Positions 11,830 to 50,200 of a stretch of DNA of 64,000 nucleotides are shown here, piece by piece. Numbering within the stretch: the first letter of the stretch is position 1; each line of letters begins with the position of its first letter. The DNA lies in NCBI RefSeq assembly GCF_901709675.1, contig NC_051097.1, positions 9,030,039 to 9,094,038 of the forward strand. The letters run 5' to 3'. The stretch comes from Syngnathus acus. Lineage: Eukaryota; Chordata; Actinopteri; Syngnathiformes; Syngnathidae. The notes under the pieces are model-generated. The model was not told where the DNA came from and made no database searches. It was given only the letters and a program-made list of their open reading frames with translations. A program made the position numbers and the translations under genes.

Positions 11830-14800
11830 GCCCAAAACTCTTTCGATTTGGCTAAATGAGCAACTGTACCTTTAAAGTTGTGCACACTAACATTGGGGGA
11901 CTTTTTTGTTTTCCATATAAACTCATGTCAAGTGAATTGAGGTTTGATAGTCAATCTGACAGCTGCTCACTGAGCTGACTTTTTTTGATGATGTAACATC
12001 GACCTCCAAATTTAGTTAGTTTTTTTTCTTCTTCCCCCCCAGAAGATGTGCTGTTAGTCACATTTCTGATGGATTGCACTTTCCAAGTTCCACTTAGTAT
12101 GCTAAACAGTTTCCTTAGAAACTGTTTGGAGTGTTTGTGTATGAAAGTGTGACAATATTGACTTTTCAAATGACCAAAATCCTTCCTAAAAAAATTTCTA
12201 AGTAAATGTTCCTTCTCATTCAGGCAAGTGAAATTTCATCATCTGAAACCTCCCAGTTCATTTTACTCAAGCGTTCAGAGATGGACCAGCATGGACCTTT
12301 TTTTCCTCCGCCTGACCCAAATGCTGAATTAAGCTAGACTGTGATTGATCTCACCATTTCTGATGTTTGGGATGAAACAACACGAAGCCTGCAGAAAGTA
12401 ATGCTGAATCTAATCATACTTTTTAGTTTGAAAGTGTTTTCGCACAAATATCGGGGTGAAGTATCGGAAAGAACCGATACCAAGTTTCGAGCACCAACCC
12501 TACCGATGTTCTGCGCTAACTACGAACCAGAAAGAAATTAGCCTGTTAGTTTACACGATAGCAAACAGTTTGTTTGTGTGCAACGCAGTTTGAGGAACAA
12601 ACAATGAGTATGTCGTTGTGGTGCACTGTTGACTTTTGTTTGGTCGCATTTGTCAACCAACAAGTCATGCAGACACGACACTCGCCCCAGGGAATGTTTG
12701 CTTCCACCCACTAATTTACATTTCTGCTTTTCACAGAAGGGAAGACGCTCCATGACAATTGTTGAGAGGAAATATTTATGAACTAGCAACACTGTGATAG
12801 TTTAAGGCATTTGTCGAGTCCCACTATTTCTATATGCACTTTTATTTTCCCCCACTCGAGGCACATTTGAGTCCTTTTTTCACATTTTGTCTTCATTTGC
12901 ATAAGTAATCTGATTACCTACTTGCCCTCCAGACAGGATTAAGAAAATATGTAATTAGTGGTCTAATGACTCATGCAAAGTGCACACGTTCAGTTCAAAT
13001 GTGGAGTGGCGCAGACTCTTTCAACTATTCAATGTAGTCTTGTAAGTGCCTCTTTTGGTTTTTTTTTGTTTTACTTTCAGTGCCTAAAAAATGTTCATGT
13101 ATAGCCAAATGAGGTAAACTATTTCAAACCGAACGAGATTCCTCTTGTAAACAAAAGTATTCCGTTACCTATGAGTTAAGTTGGATAAATTAATTTTGCA
13201 CTTTTGAAGTTTTGAGTTCAAGAAATAAACCTTAAACCCAATTCAGATCTGTTGTGGATTTGTGCTGTATTTTCTCTCACTGATTTTGTGTGATTAGTTT
13301 TTTTATTTTATTTTGACCTTTATATTGATGTCCAATATAAACAAAAGGCAAATATTAATGTGGTTACTTAATGTCCCTCTAATTGTGTTTCCCTCACCTT
13401 TGACCCAAGCCAGCTCCATAAGGAAACTCTTAAAAGAATACATTGGTTTTTCTGCCATCTAGTGGTAGATCATTTAATTGCTCTACCAGTCACTGTGACA
13501 TGGCTAAAAGAACAATTAAGTGCTTCATTTTTTGTGACACACCTATGTTTTATTGTTGTGTCTGGGCACAGTGGTTGGTACACTTGAAGCAGTGCCCCAA
13601 TTAGTCACCGGGAGTGCCATTTACACCATCTGGGAAAACAAAACTATAATTACATTTATGCAGCTGTTCACATGCAACTAAGTTAACTGCTCAACCTGTT
13701 TGAACAGGCCAAGCTCTCTGCCAGGCTTAGAAAATGTATGTGAATCCACCCCAGCATTTGATTTTCTTTTTTATTTATGGAAATGTGGAATTTATTGTTT
13801 AAATTGCATAATTGTCATGACAGTGCATTTATTACAGATTGAAAGACAATCATTGGAAAAAATGAAGCATCATATCCTGGTTTGATGATATTATGACGCA
13901 CTTGGATTGATTCTGCAAAATGTCAGAGTGCAGCTTTTGAAACGCTTGGCTGTTTGGTGCACACAATGGGTTGGGCATGGGTGTAGAAGGAAGTGTCCTA
14001 AAAGTGTCCTAAAAGTTATGAGCTTGATCTCTTAATAACTGTGACATTTGAGGACAAAACCAATTGAGTTGTCATGAGGGAACGACCCACTCAGAACAGA
14101 ATGTTTTTTTTTCTAATAGCACTATGAGAGAATGTTGAAGAACAGAATTTTGTACTTTGTTTCAAAATACATAGGTTTTATTATAACTGTTAAAAATGTG
14201 CCACCATTTTTATTTTTTTAACACAACTAATGCAGTCTTTTGCCTGCTGGCAGGCCATGAGAGAGCCTCGTTGTCTACCGTCAGTGCATGCGTCACACAA
14301 AGGCAGAAGGAACAAGGAGAATTTTAAAATGATTTTTAATTCCAATTTGACAGCCAGTGTATGATTTTGAAGCCTCATTTTTTTTTTTTTTTAAGTGATT
14401 TGTCTGTAGTAATTACATTTACAGGACATTTATTTTCACTTTGTACGGACTGCAATGTGCTGTGATTCTTTTTTTTTTTTTTTTTCTTTCACTTGTGCAC
14501 AAAAAATAATCCGAATTCTGTTACCTGAACCACACAATGCAGGTGAAGTGTCGCTCTGAGCTCCGAAGAACAACAGTGGTCTGACTGCTCTCCATGGTGT
14601 GGCATTGTTTGAGTTGTGAAAGTAGTTCAAACAGACAAGCCAGACGAGCTGTGCCGGTCAGGTGACATTGTCTGTATACTTAACCACTTACAAGTCAACC
14701 AACAGGGTGGTTCAATGTCTGCAAGCCAAACTGTAGTTTCTCAGGATTGTCTGCAAATCAGGAGTGACATTGCAAAAATGTCTTAACTATACTAATCTCG

Positions 14801-15537
14801 TCATCTTATTTTAAAGTCAACCAGCCATAGATGAGTAGTCACAGCTCTGTTTATCTATAAAAACCACACTGAGAAAAAAAGTCAGAGGAACACAGTAGCC
14901 TATAGACAGTGTACAGTTTAATAAAGCTTTTACAAGATGCAGTGAAAACATAATTGGTCATATCACTTGGTTTCATTGATGTAAAGTGCAAAAACATATA
15001 TTTACATTATAACACAAATGAGGCTTGTTCATTGCCCTTGTTAGTAATTGGACAGAAAAATACGATATGTACAAATTAGTATGGAAAAGACCAAAATTCT
15101 TCATATGGTGGAATTTTCTTCACAAAATCTTGATTCCTTTGATTGCACTGCTTTTTTTTTTGGGCACAAGTAATTCCAAAAAGCTATAAAAACGGGAAAC
15201 TGCGATTAAAATGACTCCTTCACTGCATGGTACAACACATTAATACTGCAACAAGTTTGGCTCCAAACATATGAACTTATTTAATATCTCTTAGCCATTT
15301 TAACCTCCAATTAGCTTGCAAAAGTAAAACAAGGCAGTTTTCGACCTAAAAAGGGGTTACTGCCAGTGTGATGTTTATAATCTTTGATAAAGCAGAATTG
15401 TGTAACTTGTATGCAAGTATATTTTTGTAATAATTATATTTTTGTGACATTTTTGTTCTAATGGTTCAGCAAAGATTGGGAAACACTGCAATAAATTGAC
15501 TTTCTCTCGGTTTGTTTGTTCTTGCAGAGGTGCCCCC
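11830..15537. other. Gene-free intergenic DNA between EGF-TM gene and claudin-23
   Basis: No exon set or long open frame resembling a protein is seen on either strand. It holds A/T runs and one GCCATCTAGTGG word near 13454 that resembles a CTCF core. The part nearest 15.5 kb may hold the claudin 3' UTR on the minus strand; a weak minus-strand ATTAAA lies at 15280-15285. Confidence 0.5.
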
Positions 15538-16356
15538 TCACAAGTCCGCGTCGTAGGGTCTCCCGCTGGACGTGGTGTCGATGGAACGGGGACCGGCGCT
15601 CTTGTCCCTGGGGAAGGAGACGTCGTCCATGGAGTCCCTGATGTATGGCACGCTGCTGGGCGCGGGGCTTCGGTCCCGGCTAAGGGAGGGCACGTCCACG
15701 CGTCTCGGCTGCGGGCGCGCGCTGAAGCGACTGCGCCCGGATTCCTCCACCCGCACCTCGCCGCGGTTCTTTCCGCCGCAGCAGCGACAGATGCCGATGA
15801 ACATGACGAACCCGCCCAAGACCTCGAAGATGCCCCCGATGAAGCCCAGCACGATGCAGTAGCCCACGCGCACGGTGACCGTCGGCGTGACCGTGCTGAT
15901 GTCTTCCAGGATGTGGGTGTACCACGAGACAGGGATGATGGCGAACACCCCCGAGATGAAGATCAACAACCCTCCGAGGCCGGCCACCACCCAGTTGGGC
16001 CTCTCTTTCCAGCAGCGGACGCCAGGGATGGCCACGGCCAGGCCCACCAGCGTGACCACCAGCGAGGCCACCATGAGACCTTGGGCCACGTCGATGATCT
16101 CGTTATCAAAGTACGTGCTGTCCTCCAAGCCGCATGTGGACGACGTGGACGTGGTGACGGAGCGACAGATGTCCCAGATGCCCTGTTCGATGAACTCGTT
16201 GCTCGGCGTGTCCGGGATGTCCTCCAGGGTCCTCCAGTTGGGGGCCACCGTGGCGGTCAGGATGAGCACCCAGCCGCAGGGCGCCATGACCAGGCCGAAG
16301 ATTAAGATGCCCGGCGTGCGGAGGGACACGCGCATCCATTCGCTTCGGTTCGGCAT
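15538..16356 (-). CDS. cldn23: Claudin-23
   Basis: Single-exon tight-junction protein of 272 residues with four TM segments (about 16-39, 85-108, 124-143 and 169-193). The first extracellular loop carries the claudin signature in its claudin-23 form: W, then GIWDIC, then C further on. GVRCW in the intracellular loop and IPVSWYTHIL in the second loop match my memory of claudin-23. The tail is long (about 75 residues), Ser/Arg-rich, and ends in DADL, a PDZ-binding-type C-terminus (human ends DSDL). The first ATG is at 16354-16356; a second in-frame ATG seven codons later (MRVSLRTP) aligns better with the human start. The gene is divergent from tnks, whose ATG lies 2.1 kb away, and the same neighbourhood is known on human 8p23. 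Confidence 0.92.
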   Translation of the reverse strand: MPNRSEWMRVSLRTPGILIFGLVMAPCGWVLILTATVAPNWRTLEDIPDTPSNEFIEQGIWDICRSVTTSTSSTCGLEDSTYFDNEIIDVAQGLMVASLVVTLVGLAVAIPGVRCWKERPNWVVAGLGGLLIFISGVFAIIPVSWYTHILEDISTVTPTVTVRVGYCIVLGFIGGIFEVLGGFVMFIGICRCCGGKNRGEVRVEESGRSRFSARPQPRRVDVPSLSRDRSPAPSSVPYIRDSMDDVSFPRDKSAGPRSIDTTSSGRPYDADL

Positions 16357-18410
16357 GTTGATAGTAAGTCTCGACAAGTGAGTATATAAATATTTTTTCC
16401 CCCGGAGGAGTGTAGCGACTGACTCGAGACGGGTTCAACAAGCGCTTAACAACTCTTGTGAGTGATACCGGCTGTGCGCGTGGGCGTGGACGTCCGTGGG
16501 TGGCTGCTCTCCAAGTGGAAAGAGGAGTTTCGCTTTGCAGTGCTTCTGAAAGATTGCCCAAAAGTACCACTAAAAAAATAAATACAAATTAATTGGCTCT
16601 CAAACGCCCGAAATGAATAACGACAGACTAAAGAGTCATTTAAAATGTATTGTGCATTAGGGACATCAAGTCAAATGCAAATTCTACCTGAATTAGTTTA
16701 CTAAACCGACTCATTCTTAAAGATTAATTTTGAATCTGTTGAACCTGAAAGTTAAATACAACTGAACTGTACTATTTGTTTGTGCCTACATTAGGAGCTG
16801 CAGTTACACAGTGAGTTCAATGTTTGTTCAATGTTTTCATTTTGTATTATGAGCCCATGTATCATCTTTTTTTCAGGTCAACAAAAGTAAAAGCTTCCAC
16901 GTATACTGTAGATTTAATATCTATGAGGGAGTATCAAAATGTGAATCACACTAGGGTAAGGCTCTTGAGAATGCTGTCCTGCCGGAAAATTCTGCTCAAA
17001 AGCGTGTGCGGATGGACTCCTCCTCAAGGGTTTGTTTGTGTTTGAATCTCTTCCAAAAATCCATTCATTTTAAAGTGGGGGGTGGGGGCACTTTCAGTCT
17101 TTTGTTAAACAGCCAGCAACCTTATCAGCCTCTAATTAAAGACAGCAAAACGTTCTTGGGAAATCAATTATTGTGAGGTGCAGTGTTGCAAAGAAGTCAA
17201 AGTAAAACAAGGGTAATCATCACGTGTGCCATTGTACGTCACGACAATTGAAACATTTTGTGTTCAGAATTGTCCAACTTGAGGGACGTTTGCCTTCAGA
17301 GCTTCCCCGGTATTTTCGTTGTGGTGCATAATACCAAAGTACAACTTTGTCGTGCAACCAGTACGCATGGTTGTTATTGACTTGTGTTTGTTTGAACTGC
17401 CCGTGTTTTGTATTCAATTGAAATGACACAAAAGAGCGTTTTAAAGTATGACAATTATGTCAACCAACCAGATACTTCTCGACCCTGTCACCTTGTATTT
17501 ATCGCTTCCTATCTGCAATGTACAGACGCAGTCACATGAGACCTGCTCAGTTGCCCATCCTTCCAATGGTACCACTATCTCACGCTACTGGAATTCACTG
17601 GTAGCCCGAAATCTGTGACCTGACAATATCAACCTCTGACTCATCGACTTGGCCTAAAACACACTTTTGACTTTTATTTGCCACTTGGTGAGACTAAAGT
17701 TCGTACGTTGACAACATGCACACGCAATGAGAGGAGACAAAACAAAATTAAGAGTACATGCTTTATTTTCTGAAACAAAACTTAATGAATACATTTTCTG
17801 GACCATGTTTATTTACTGCATTTATCCACACAGTATCTGAACATGTACAGTCATTTGTGTCTTAAAAATTGATCTGTGAATATAAAGCAGGTGTGTTCTT
17901 TGCTGATCTCTCCAAAGGCACTAGTCCTGAATTACCCTCTTCATTGTTGACATTGCTGACAGTCCTTGTGTGACCGGTTTAAGTGCTGTATTTAGTTTCT
18001 TGGTGATACATGGCACATTCAGTTGGCTTTTGTTGTTTTTGTTCTTTTCTCTCTGTCCAGCATTTCCAAATTAATTTATAATAAAACACAAAATAGAAAC
18101 AATGTGAATATATTAAAGTAACTGCATAGTGAAAATTTATACTATAAATCTGACACCACAGAATAGTGTTACAAACAACCGTGTCAAATACGAATGACAA
18201 AAGAATTAATAAACTGTTACGCTGTAACAACCACTATGGCCACTGGAGGGCAGTATTTGTTTTTGTTGCAATTTGACAATTTCATCTAATAAATTATTTA
18301 AGCAGCCTTTGACTTACTTGGTTGCTTTTTTTCTTTTTTTTTTTTTAAATCACCCAATATTAATTTTAGAACGTTACGTTACTGTAGTTTTGTGTGTTTC
18401 TCTTAAAAAA
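16357..18410. other. Divergent intergenic region between cldn23 and tnks
   Basis: No coding sequence is recognised. The first ~200 bases beside cldn23 are GC-rich and probably hold its promoter and 5' UTR. The rest is AT-rich. A CTCF-like word (CCACTGGAGGGCAGTAT) is at 18240-18256, just before the tnks promoter. Confidence 0.45.
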
Positions 18411-18416
18411 AAACAA

Positions 18417-18493
18417 CAACCGGAAGTTTGGGTTCCCTCAACAGGAAGTTGTCATCGGCGTTTGTTGCTACAGGGGATTGTTGTGTTGTGAAA
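18417..18493 (+). promoter_or_regulatory. Putative TATA-less tnks promoter with paired ETS motifs
   Basis: Two ETS/GABP-type motifs, ACCGGAAGT at 18419-18427 and ACAGGAAGT at 18440-18448, lie 45-75 bases before the tnks ATG in a segment without a TATA box. Such sites are typical of housekeeping promoters. The start site is inferred. Confidence 0.45.
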
Positions 18494-44333
<25,840 letters not shown>

Positions 44334-45350
44334 CGCACGCTCGCTCGCGTCGCAGATAGGAGCTCAAAGGCGAGAGACACACCTCTCACTAGGATGGCCA
44401 CCGAGCAAACGGCCTTTTTGGAGCCCGAGTGTGGCGGACCGGGCCAACGGGCATCGGCGGTAAGAGCTGACGTTGCCCAAAGTGGCTGAGTCCACAATGT
44501 AGCCGTTTGACTCTGTTACTGAGCAGAGCGAGGAAACTTTTTATGTTACATGAAGAGTCTTCAGATGACGAGGGACCAACATACACAAGGACCACAATGG
44601 ACTGCTAACAAACTCGAGTCACATGTTGCTTTTCAAACAGATATGGATGGGAATGAATGGCAGGATGGCGTCATCTGCAGTAATCCCCCTCTTGGCCACC
44701 AGGGAGCAGTATAATACAGCAAACCACAGTCATCCGTTTTTTACTGATATAAACTACTCCTATTTAGTCAGCTTTGGTGCCATCTTGTGGCTTCTTAGGG
44801 CCTTTCGGAAAGGGCACAAAAGCAATATACAGGTGAATTTTGCATCAGTGAGAGTCCAAGGCAAAACTTAGGTGAGTTTGTGAAAACTGTGGACAAGCGG
44901 GGGATTGCTATCCTTTAATGTCAACTGTCTCTTTTTGTTTTGTTTTTGTTTTGTTACATGAACTTGCGACTTAATTGCAAAAGGTCCACTTCAAAATTGG
45001 TCATTTCTCCCAGCGAGTCCATGTTGGTGTTTACATGTGCTACATTCCTCATGGTACATTTCAGACTTTGCTTCTTTGACTCACATTTCAAGGAGTTGAG
45101 TTTAGGAGACACTATTGCATATCGTTGTGCATTCAACTGTACCGTATGTGACTAGTTTGTTGTCGTTACTTTCCACTTGCCGAAGAGGCGTTCATTCCAT
45201 ATCCTTAATAGCCAGTTTGTACGAATATGACAAAATGAAAATACAAGTAAGACGCAGTCGAAGTGTGTTTAATTGTTTAACTTGTAAGGACCAAGAGATT
45301 GGCTTCAACCTGGTTATCAAGGAGTTGGAATAAAGACCTTTGGCATTTCA
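44334..45350 (+). other. tnks 3' UTR
   Basis: Sequence from the stop codon to AATAAA at 45329-45334, about 1.0 kb. It includes two CTCF-like words (CCACCAGGGAGCAGT at 44696-44710 and GCCATCTTGTGGC near 44779). The cleavage site is inferred. Confidence 0.5.
45329..45334 (+). terminator. Polyadenylation signal of tnks
   Basis: Canonical AATAAA about 1 kb after the tnks stop codon. Confidence 0.5.
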
Positions 45351-47245
45351 TTCTGTTGCAACAAATTGGAGCACACAAAAGTCCAAAAGTGAGTGACCCG
45401 CAAACAGATTAAATTCTAAATATTTGCGTCTGTAAACGAACACAACTTATGATGATGGAAAATGCTAGCACGGTTAGCGAATGTGCTAATGAAAATTCCT
45501 GTGATATAGGCAGCTAAAAAATAACCAACACATTTTTGTGCCTCATGTTGATACTTTTTTTAAGCTATTTTGGCATTTTCAAGCTGCTCTCATTTTTACA
45601 CAACCCACACCTTTTTTTAAAATCATGTAATAGAGCAAGTAGTCATATTTGTTATTGGCCCAGTGTCTAACAAATTGGTATGGTCAATTAAAAGTAAATA
45701 TACTGAAGTATTTGTGACATGTATTTGGAAATGCTCACTGTAAAAAAAAAAAAAAAAATTGGTTTAATCGATTGATGAAAGGTTTCGTCTGTAATGGCTC
45801 CCTGAATCATCATCATGACTACAATAAATCGTTTGATTTTAGCCTCTAAAGAAAAGACACAGTTTAATTAAGAACAAGTTTTATTCAACAGTGGTTTCTC
45901 CATAATAAATAAATGCACAGTTCATTCATTCCACACAATAAAATCGCATTTTTTTTTCTTTTCAATGTATTTTATATACACATGTTTACGTGAAGGTTTT
46001 CTATTGCCGTATGATGCTTTGCCTGCGCTGAGCTCCCAGAAAGAGTGTAAAAAAAGACTCAACTCACAGACAAAAGTATTGCCATTTGTTTTTTCCCCTC
46101 AACTGATTGGTTCTCGCTCTCCATCTCTCCTTCCAAAAAAAAAAAAGTCAATCTACTGTCACCGTGATGAGCAACCAGCATATACAAATACAGTATTGCA
46201 TCACTTCAAAGTGCTACAGAAATAGGTGTCGACAATCTTTAAAAAGCAAGAAAATGTTTGTCGTATGAAGCGGGAGAGACCTATTGTGACTCGGACCTGA
46301 TGAGTATTTCCCGGCTTCGTGTTGATGTCTTTTTTTTTTTCTATTTATTTTTGCACGCGCCGCCTCGTCGGGGAAAGAGAAGAACAAACATCAGAGAGGA
46401 AGAAGAGGAGGCGGTGAATATGAGAAGAAGAGATTAAGTGGAAGGACATGAAAGGAGATGAGAGGAAGGCCTGTTTGTGTTAAGCGTGCGTGAGGAAGAG
46501 GATGGACAGGAAACTCCGGTCGGCCTGGCAGCAGAGCACCTGTCACTGAGGAGGGTCTGCTTTCTATCAGACCCCCCCCCTCGACCCCGTCCCCACCCAC
46601 ACACACATATCCAGATCTTTTGTGTGGCAGCTAGAAGAGTGCCAAAGGAGGAAGGAGCGGGTGCTTAAAATTCCTTCTTCCTTCCTGCATCCATCTCCTC
46701 AGCTTAAAGAGCTGTCGTCTCCATGGCAACCGTGGGTGCAAAATTCTGGGGAATTTTGAAAGTTGGTAACTTTCCATGGGAATTTACTAAATTGAAAGGA
46801 AATATATTCCATTTTAGTCAACATTTACAGAAGGAATGTGGTGGGTGGAAAATATTTCACTCCGCGTTCATGTTTTAGTTCTTCAATGAAAGAAGTGATT
46901 GTTTAACTTAATAAAACTGGTGACATGTATTTTTCTTTTGAAATAGATTCTTTGCTTTCATGTCGGTTTCATATTACATTACCATCAATTCTCATAAATT
47001 CCACGGGAAATTGTTTCAAAACTCCTCAGCTTCACCTGACAAAGAGTTTTACTGGAAATGTGCAACAGAGTCCATCTTCGTACCAAACGTGTTCATCATC
47101 ATGAGTGTCAATGCATGTCAACAGCGTGTGTCACTTTTAAGTCCAGCGCACAAACCTGCTTGAAAGTCAAGGTTTTTTTTTTGGTCACTTATTGGAAGAA
47201 GCTGGTTTGAGAGCCAGGAAGCGTTTGGAGTGTCACGGCGAGCCA
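45351..47245 (-). other. Convergent intergenic region, probably mostly dusp4 3' UTR
   Basis: No coding region is seen. On the minus strand AATAAA occurs at 45880-45885 and near 46343, so the dusp4 3' UTR may reach far into this stretch. This is inference from signals only. Confidence 0.35.
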
Positions 47246-50200
47246 TCAGCAGCCCGGCGACATGGTGAGAGGACTGTGGTGCAGGTAGGCGGGGTTCACC
47301 ACCGACACAGGGAAGTTGAAGATGAAGGGCGAAGTGGGCGTGGCGGTGGCCGACGCCACTCCCGACGACGTCTTGGGTGCCAGCAGCGGGCTGGCGGTGG
47401 CGGCGGCCTCGGCGGCGCATGAGGTGGCGAGCAGCTGGGACTCGAACTGCAGCAGCTGGCCCATGAAGCTAAAGTTGGGCGAGATGATGGAGCGGCGGCG
47501 TCGCACAAACTCGAACGCCTCGTCTAGACGCACGCGCTTCCTCTTCATCAGGTAGGCCAGGCAGATGGTGGCCGAACGGGAGATGCCTGCCTGGCAGTGG
47601 ACCAGGACGCGGCCGCTCGAGTCACGCACGGAGTCTGAAAAAAAGAAAAAAGAAATTATGAAAAATAACATTCATACGGTGCAGGGATCAACAATACAAA
47701 AATACATTTTCATGACTATCATTTGCATTGTTTTTGTCATGAATGAATGAATGAACGAATGAATGAATCTTTTTTTTTAACATGATTCAAAGAAAAAAAC
47801 AATAAAACAATTCGGGGTTTTTTTCCAGTTCATATGACTTCAACCAGTAGGTGCCGCTAATGCGCATAGAAGCTGGTGCCACCTCGCCGTAAATCAAAAC
47901 GAAGAAGGAATTGACGTAACTTCCCGTTCACGAACGAGTCGTGAATTGCATTTCCCGTTCACCAACTGAACGGAGCTGTGAGTGAACGAGTCAGTGAGTG
48001 AGTGAATTGCATTTCCAGTTCATCGCGTGAACGGATCAGTGAGGGAACAAATCCTGACTTTCCCGTTCGCGAACGAGTTAATGGGTGAACTGTCTTCTCG
48101 TGCATCAACGGATCAGTCAGTGAACGTGTTGCGTCTCCTGGCGTGAACTATGTAAGCCAGAATGTCGATTTACGATTTGCCAAGGAAAGAAAGAACCACC
48201 CACTGAAACACCACTTCTTTTATGCACGTTTTCTCCAAGCTAACGGCTAACTTTATTGCATGAAGGGATGCGCCGTTATGCAACAACGGGGAGATTATGC
48301 TTCTCTTTGGGTAATCTTGAACACTTGTAGTAGTTTTTAAATAACGTGTATGCATATATACGCCTAAATATTGTTATGCAATATATCAACTGCAATTTCA
48401 CATTAAATTGCTGGTTTGAAATTTACTTTTAATATTATTATTTTCAAATAAACATTTATGTTAAAACTGGTCTGGTGTTTTATTCCTTGTTTTTTTTTAT
48501 TCGCCAATTGAAACATAAAAATCAGACATTTGGTTAACTGCTTTATATGACAATATGTGTAGGTACACCTCATTGACACTTCAAAACGAGGTAAAAAAAA
48601 AGTAAAAAAAAGAATAAAGTGTTAATTGCACAATGAAAGCACATTTACGCACATCCTCCCCCCTGGGATCGAACCAAAATCTTACCGAGTAAGAGCCCGT
48701 GACATTATCCAGTCGGCTATTTCGACCTGGAAGCCCGCTGTCGTTTGCACTATTTAGTACTAGTGATGTGCATTCCAGTTTTTAAAGTGAACTGAATCTT
48801 TAGAATCGGTTCACCCAAGTGACGTCACTCGGACACTAGGTTTCCGCAGGAGCTAAAACTTTTCACGCAGGTGCATTTAACGAGGGAAGCACACGGACAC
48901 TCCATTAGGTACACCGCCATTTTCAAGTGTACCTAATAACAGGCCACTTTATTAGGGAAATATCATGGTCAAAGGTCACAAGATCAAGCTCTAGTCCTCG
49001 GGGCCGCGTTCCAACATGTTTTCCAAGTGACCCTCGTTAAGCGCACCTGCGTGAAAAGTTTTAGCTACTTTCACGTTCCGCAGGAGCTAAAACTTTTCCC
49101 GCAGGTGCATTTAACGAGGGAAGCACACGGACACTCCATTAGGTACACCGCCATTTTCAAGTGTACCTAATAACAGGCCACTTTATTAGGGAAATATCAT
49201 GGTCAAAGGTCACAAGATCAAGCTCTAGTCCTCGGGGCCGCGTTCCAACATGTTTTCCAAGTGACCCTCGTTAAGCGCACCTGCGTGAAAAGTTTTAGCT
49301 ACTTTCACGTTCCGCAGGAGCTAAAACTTTTCCCGCAGGTGCATTTAACGAGGGAAGCACACGGACACTCCATTAGGTACACCGCCATTTTCAAGTGTAC
49401 CTAATAACAGGCCACTTTATTAGGGAAATATCATGGTCAAAGGTCACAAGATCAAGCTCTAGTCCTCGGGGCCGCGTTCCAACATGTTTTCCAAGTGACC
49501 CTCGTTAAGCGCACCTGCGTGAAAAGTTTTAGCTACTTTCACGTTCCGCAGGAGCTAAAACTTTTCCCGCAGGTGCATTTAACGAGGGAAGCACACGGAC
49601 ACTCCATTAGGTACACCGCCATTTTCAAGTGTACCTAATAACAGGCCACTTTATTAGGGAAATATCATGGTCAAAGGTCACAGGTATCAAGCGCTAGCCC
49701 TTCGGGCCGCGTTCCAACATGTTTTCCAAGTGACCCTCGTTAAGCGCACCTGCGTGAAAGGTTTTAGCTACTTTCACGTTCCGCAGAAGCTAAAACTTTT
49801 CCCGCAGGTGCACTTAACGAGGGAAGCACACGGACACTCCATTAGGTACACCGCCATTTTCAAGTGTACCTAATAACAGGCCACTTTATTAGGGAAATAT
49901 CATGGTCAAAGGTCACAAGATCAAGCTCTAGTCCTCGGGGCCGCGTTCCAACATGTTTTCCAAGTGACCCTCGTTAAGCGCACCTGCGTGAAAAGTTTTA
50001 GCTACTTTCACGTTCCACAGGAGCTAAAACTTTTCCCGCAGGTGCATTTAACGAGGGAAGCACACGGACACTCCATTAGGTACACCGCCATTTTCAAGTG
50101 TACCTAATAACAGGCCACTTTATTAGGGAAATATCATGGTCAAAGGTCACAGGTATCAAGCGCTAGCCCTTCGGGCCGCGTTCCAACATGTTTTCCAAGT

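Noticed and set aside
15496-16305. 269-codon open frame on the plus strand rich in Asp/Arg/His/Gly
   Set aside because: It is the antisense shadow of the GC-rich claudin-23 exon, which has clear family motifs on the minus strand.
48655-48735. A functional tRNA gene
   Set aside because: Although the B box is perfect, no normal 7-base anticodon loop or acceptor stem can be drawn.
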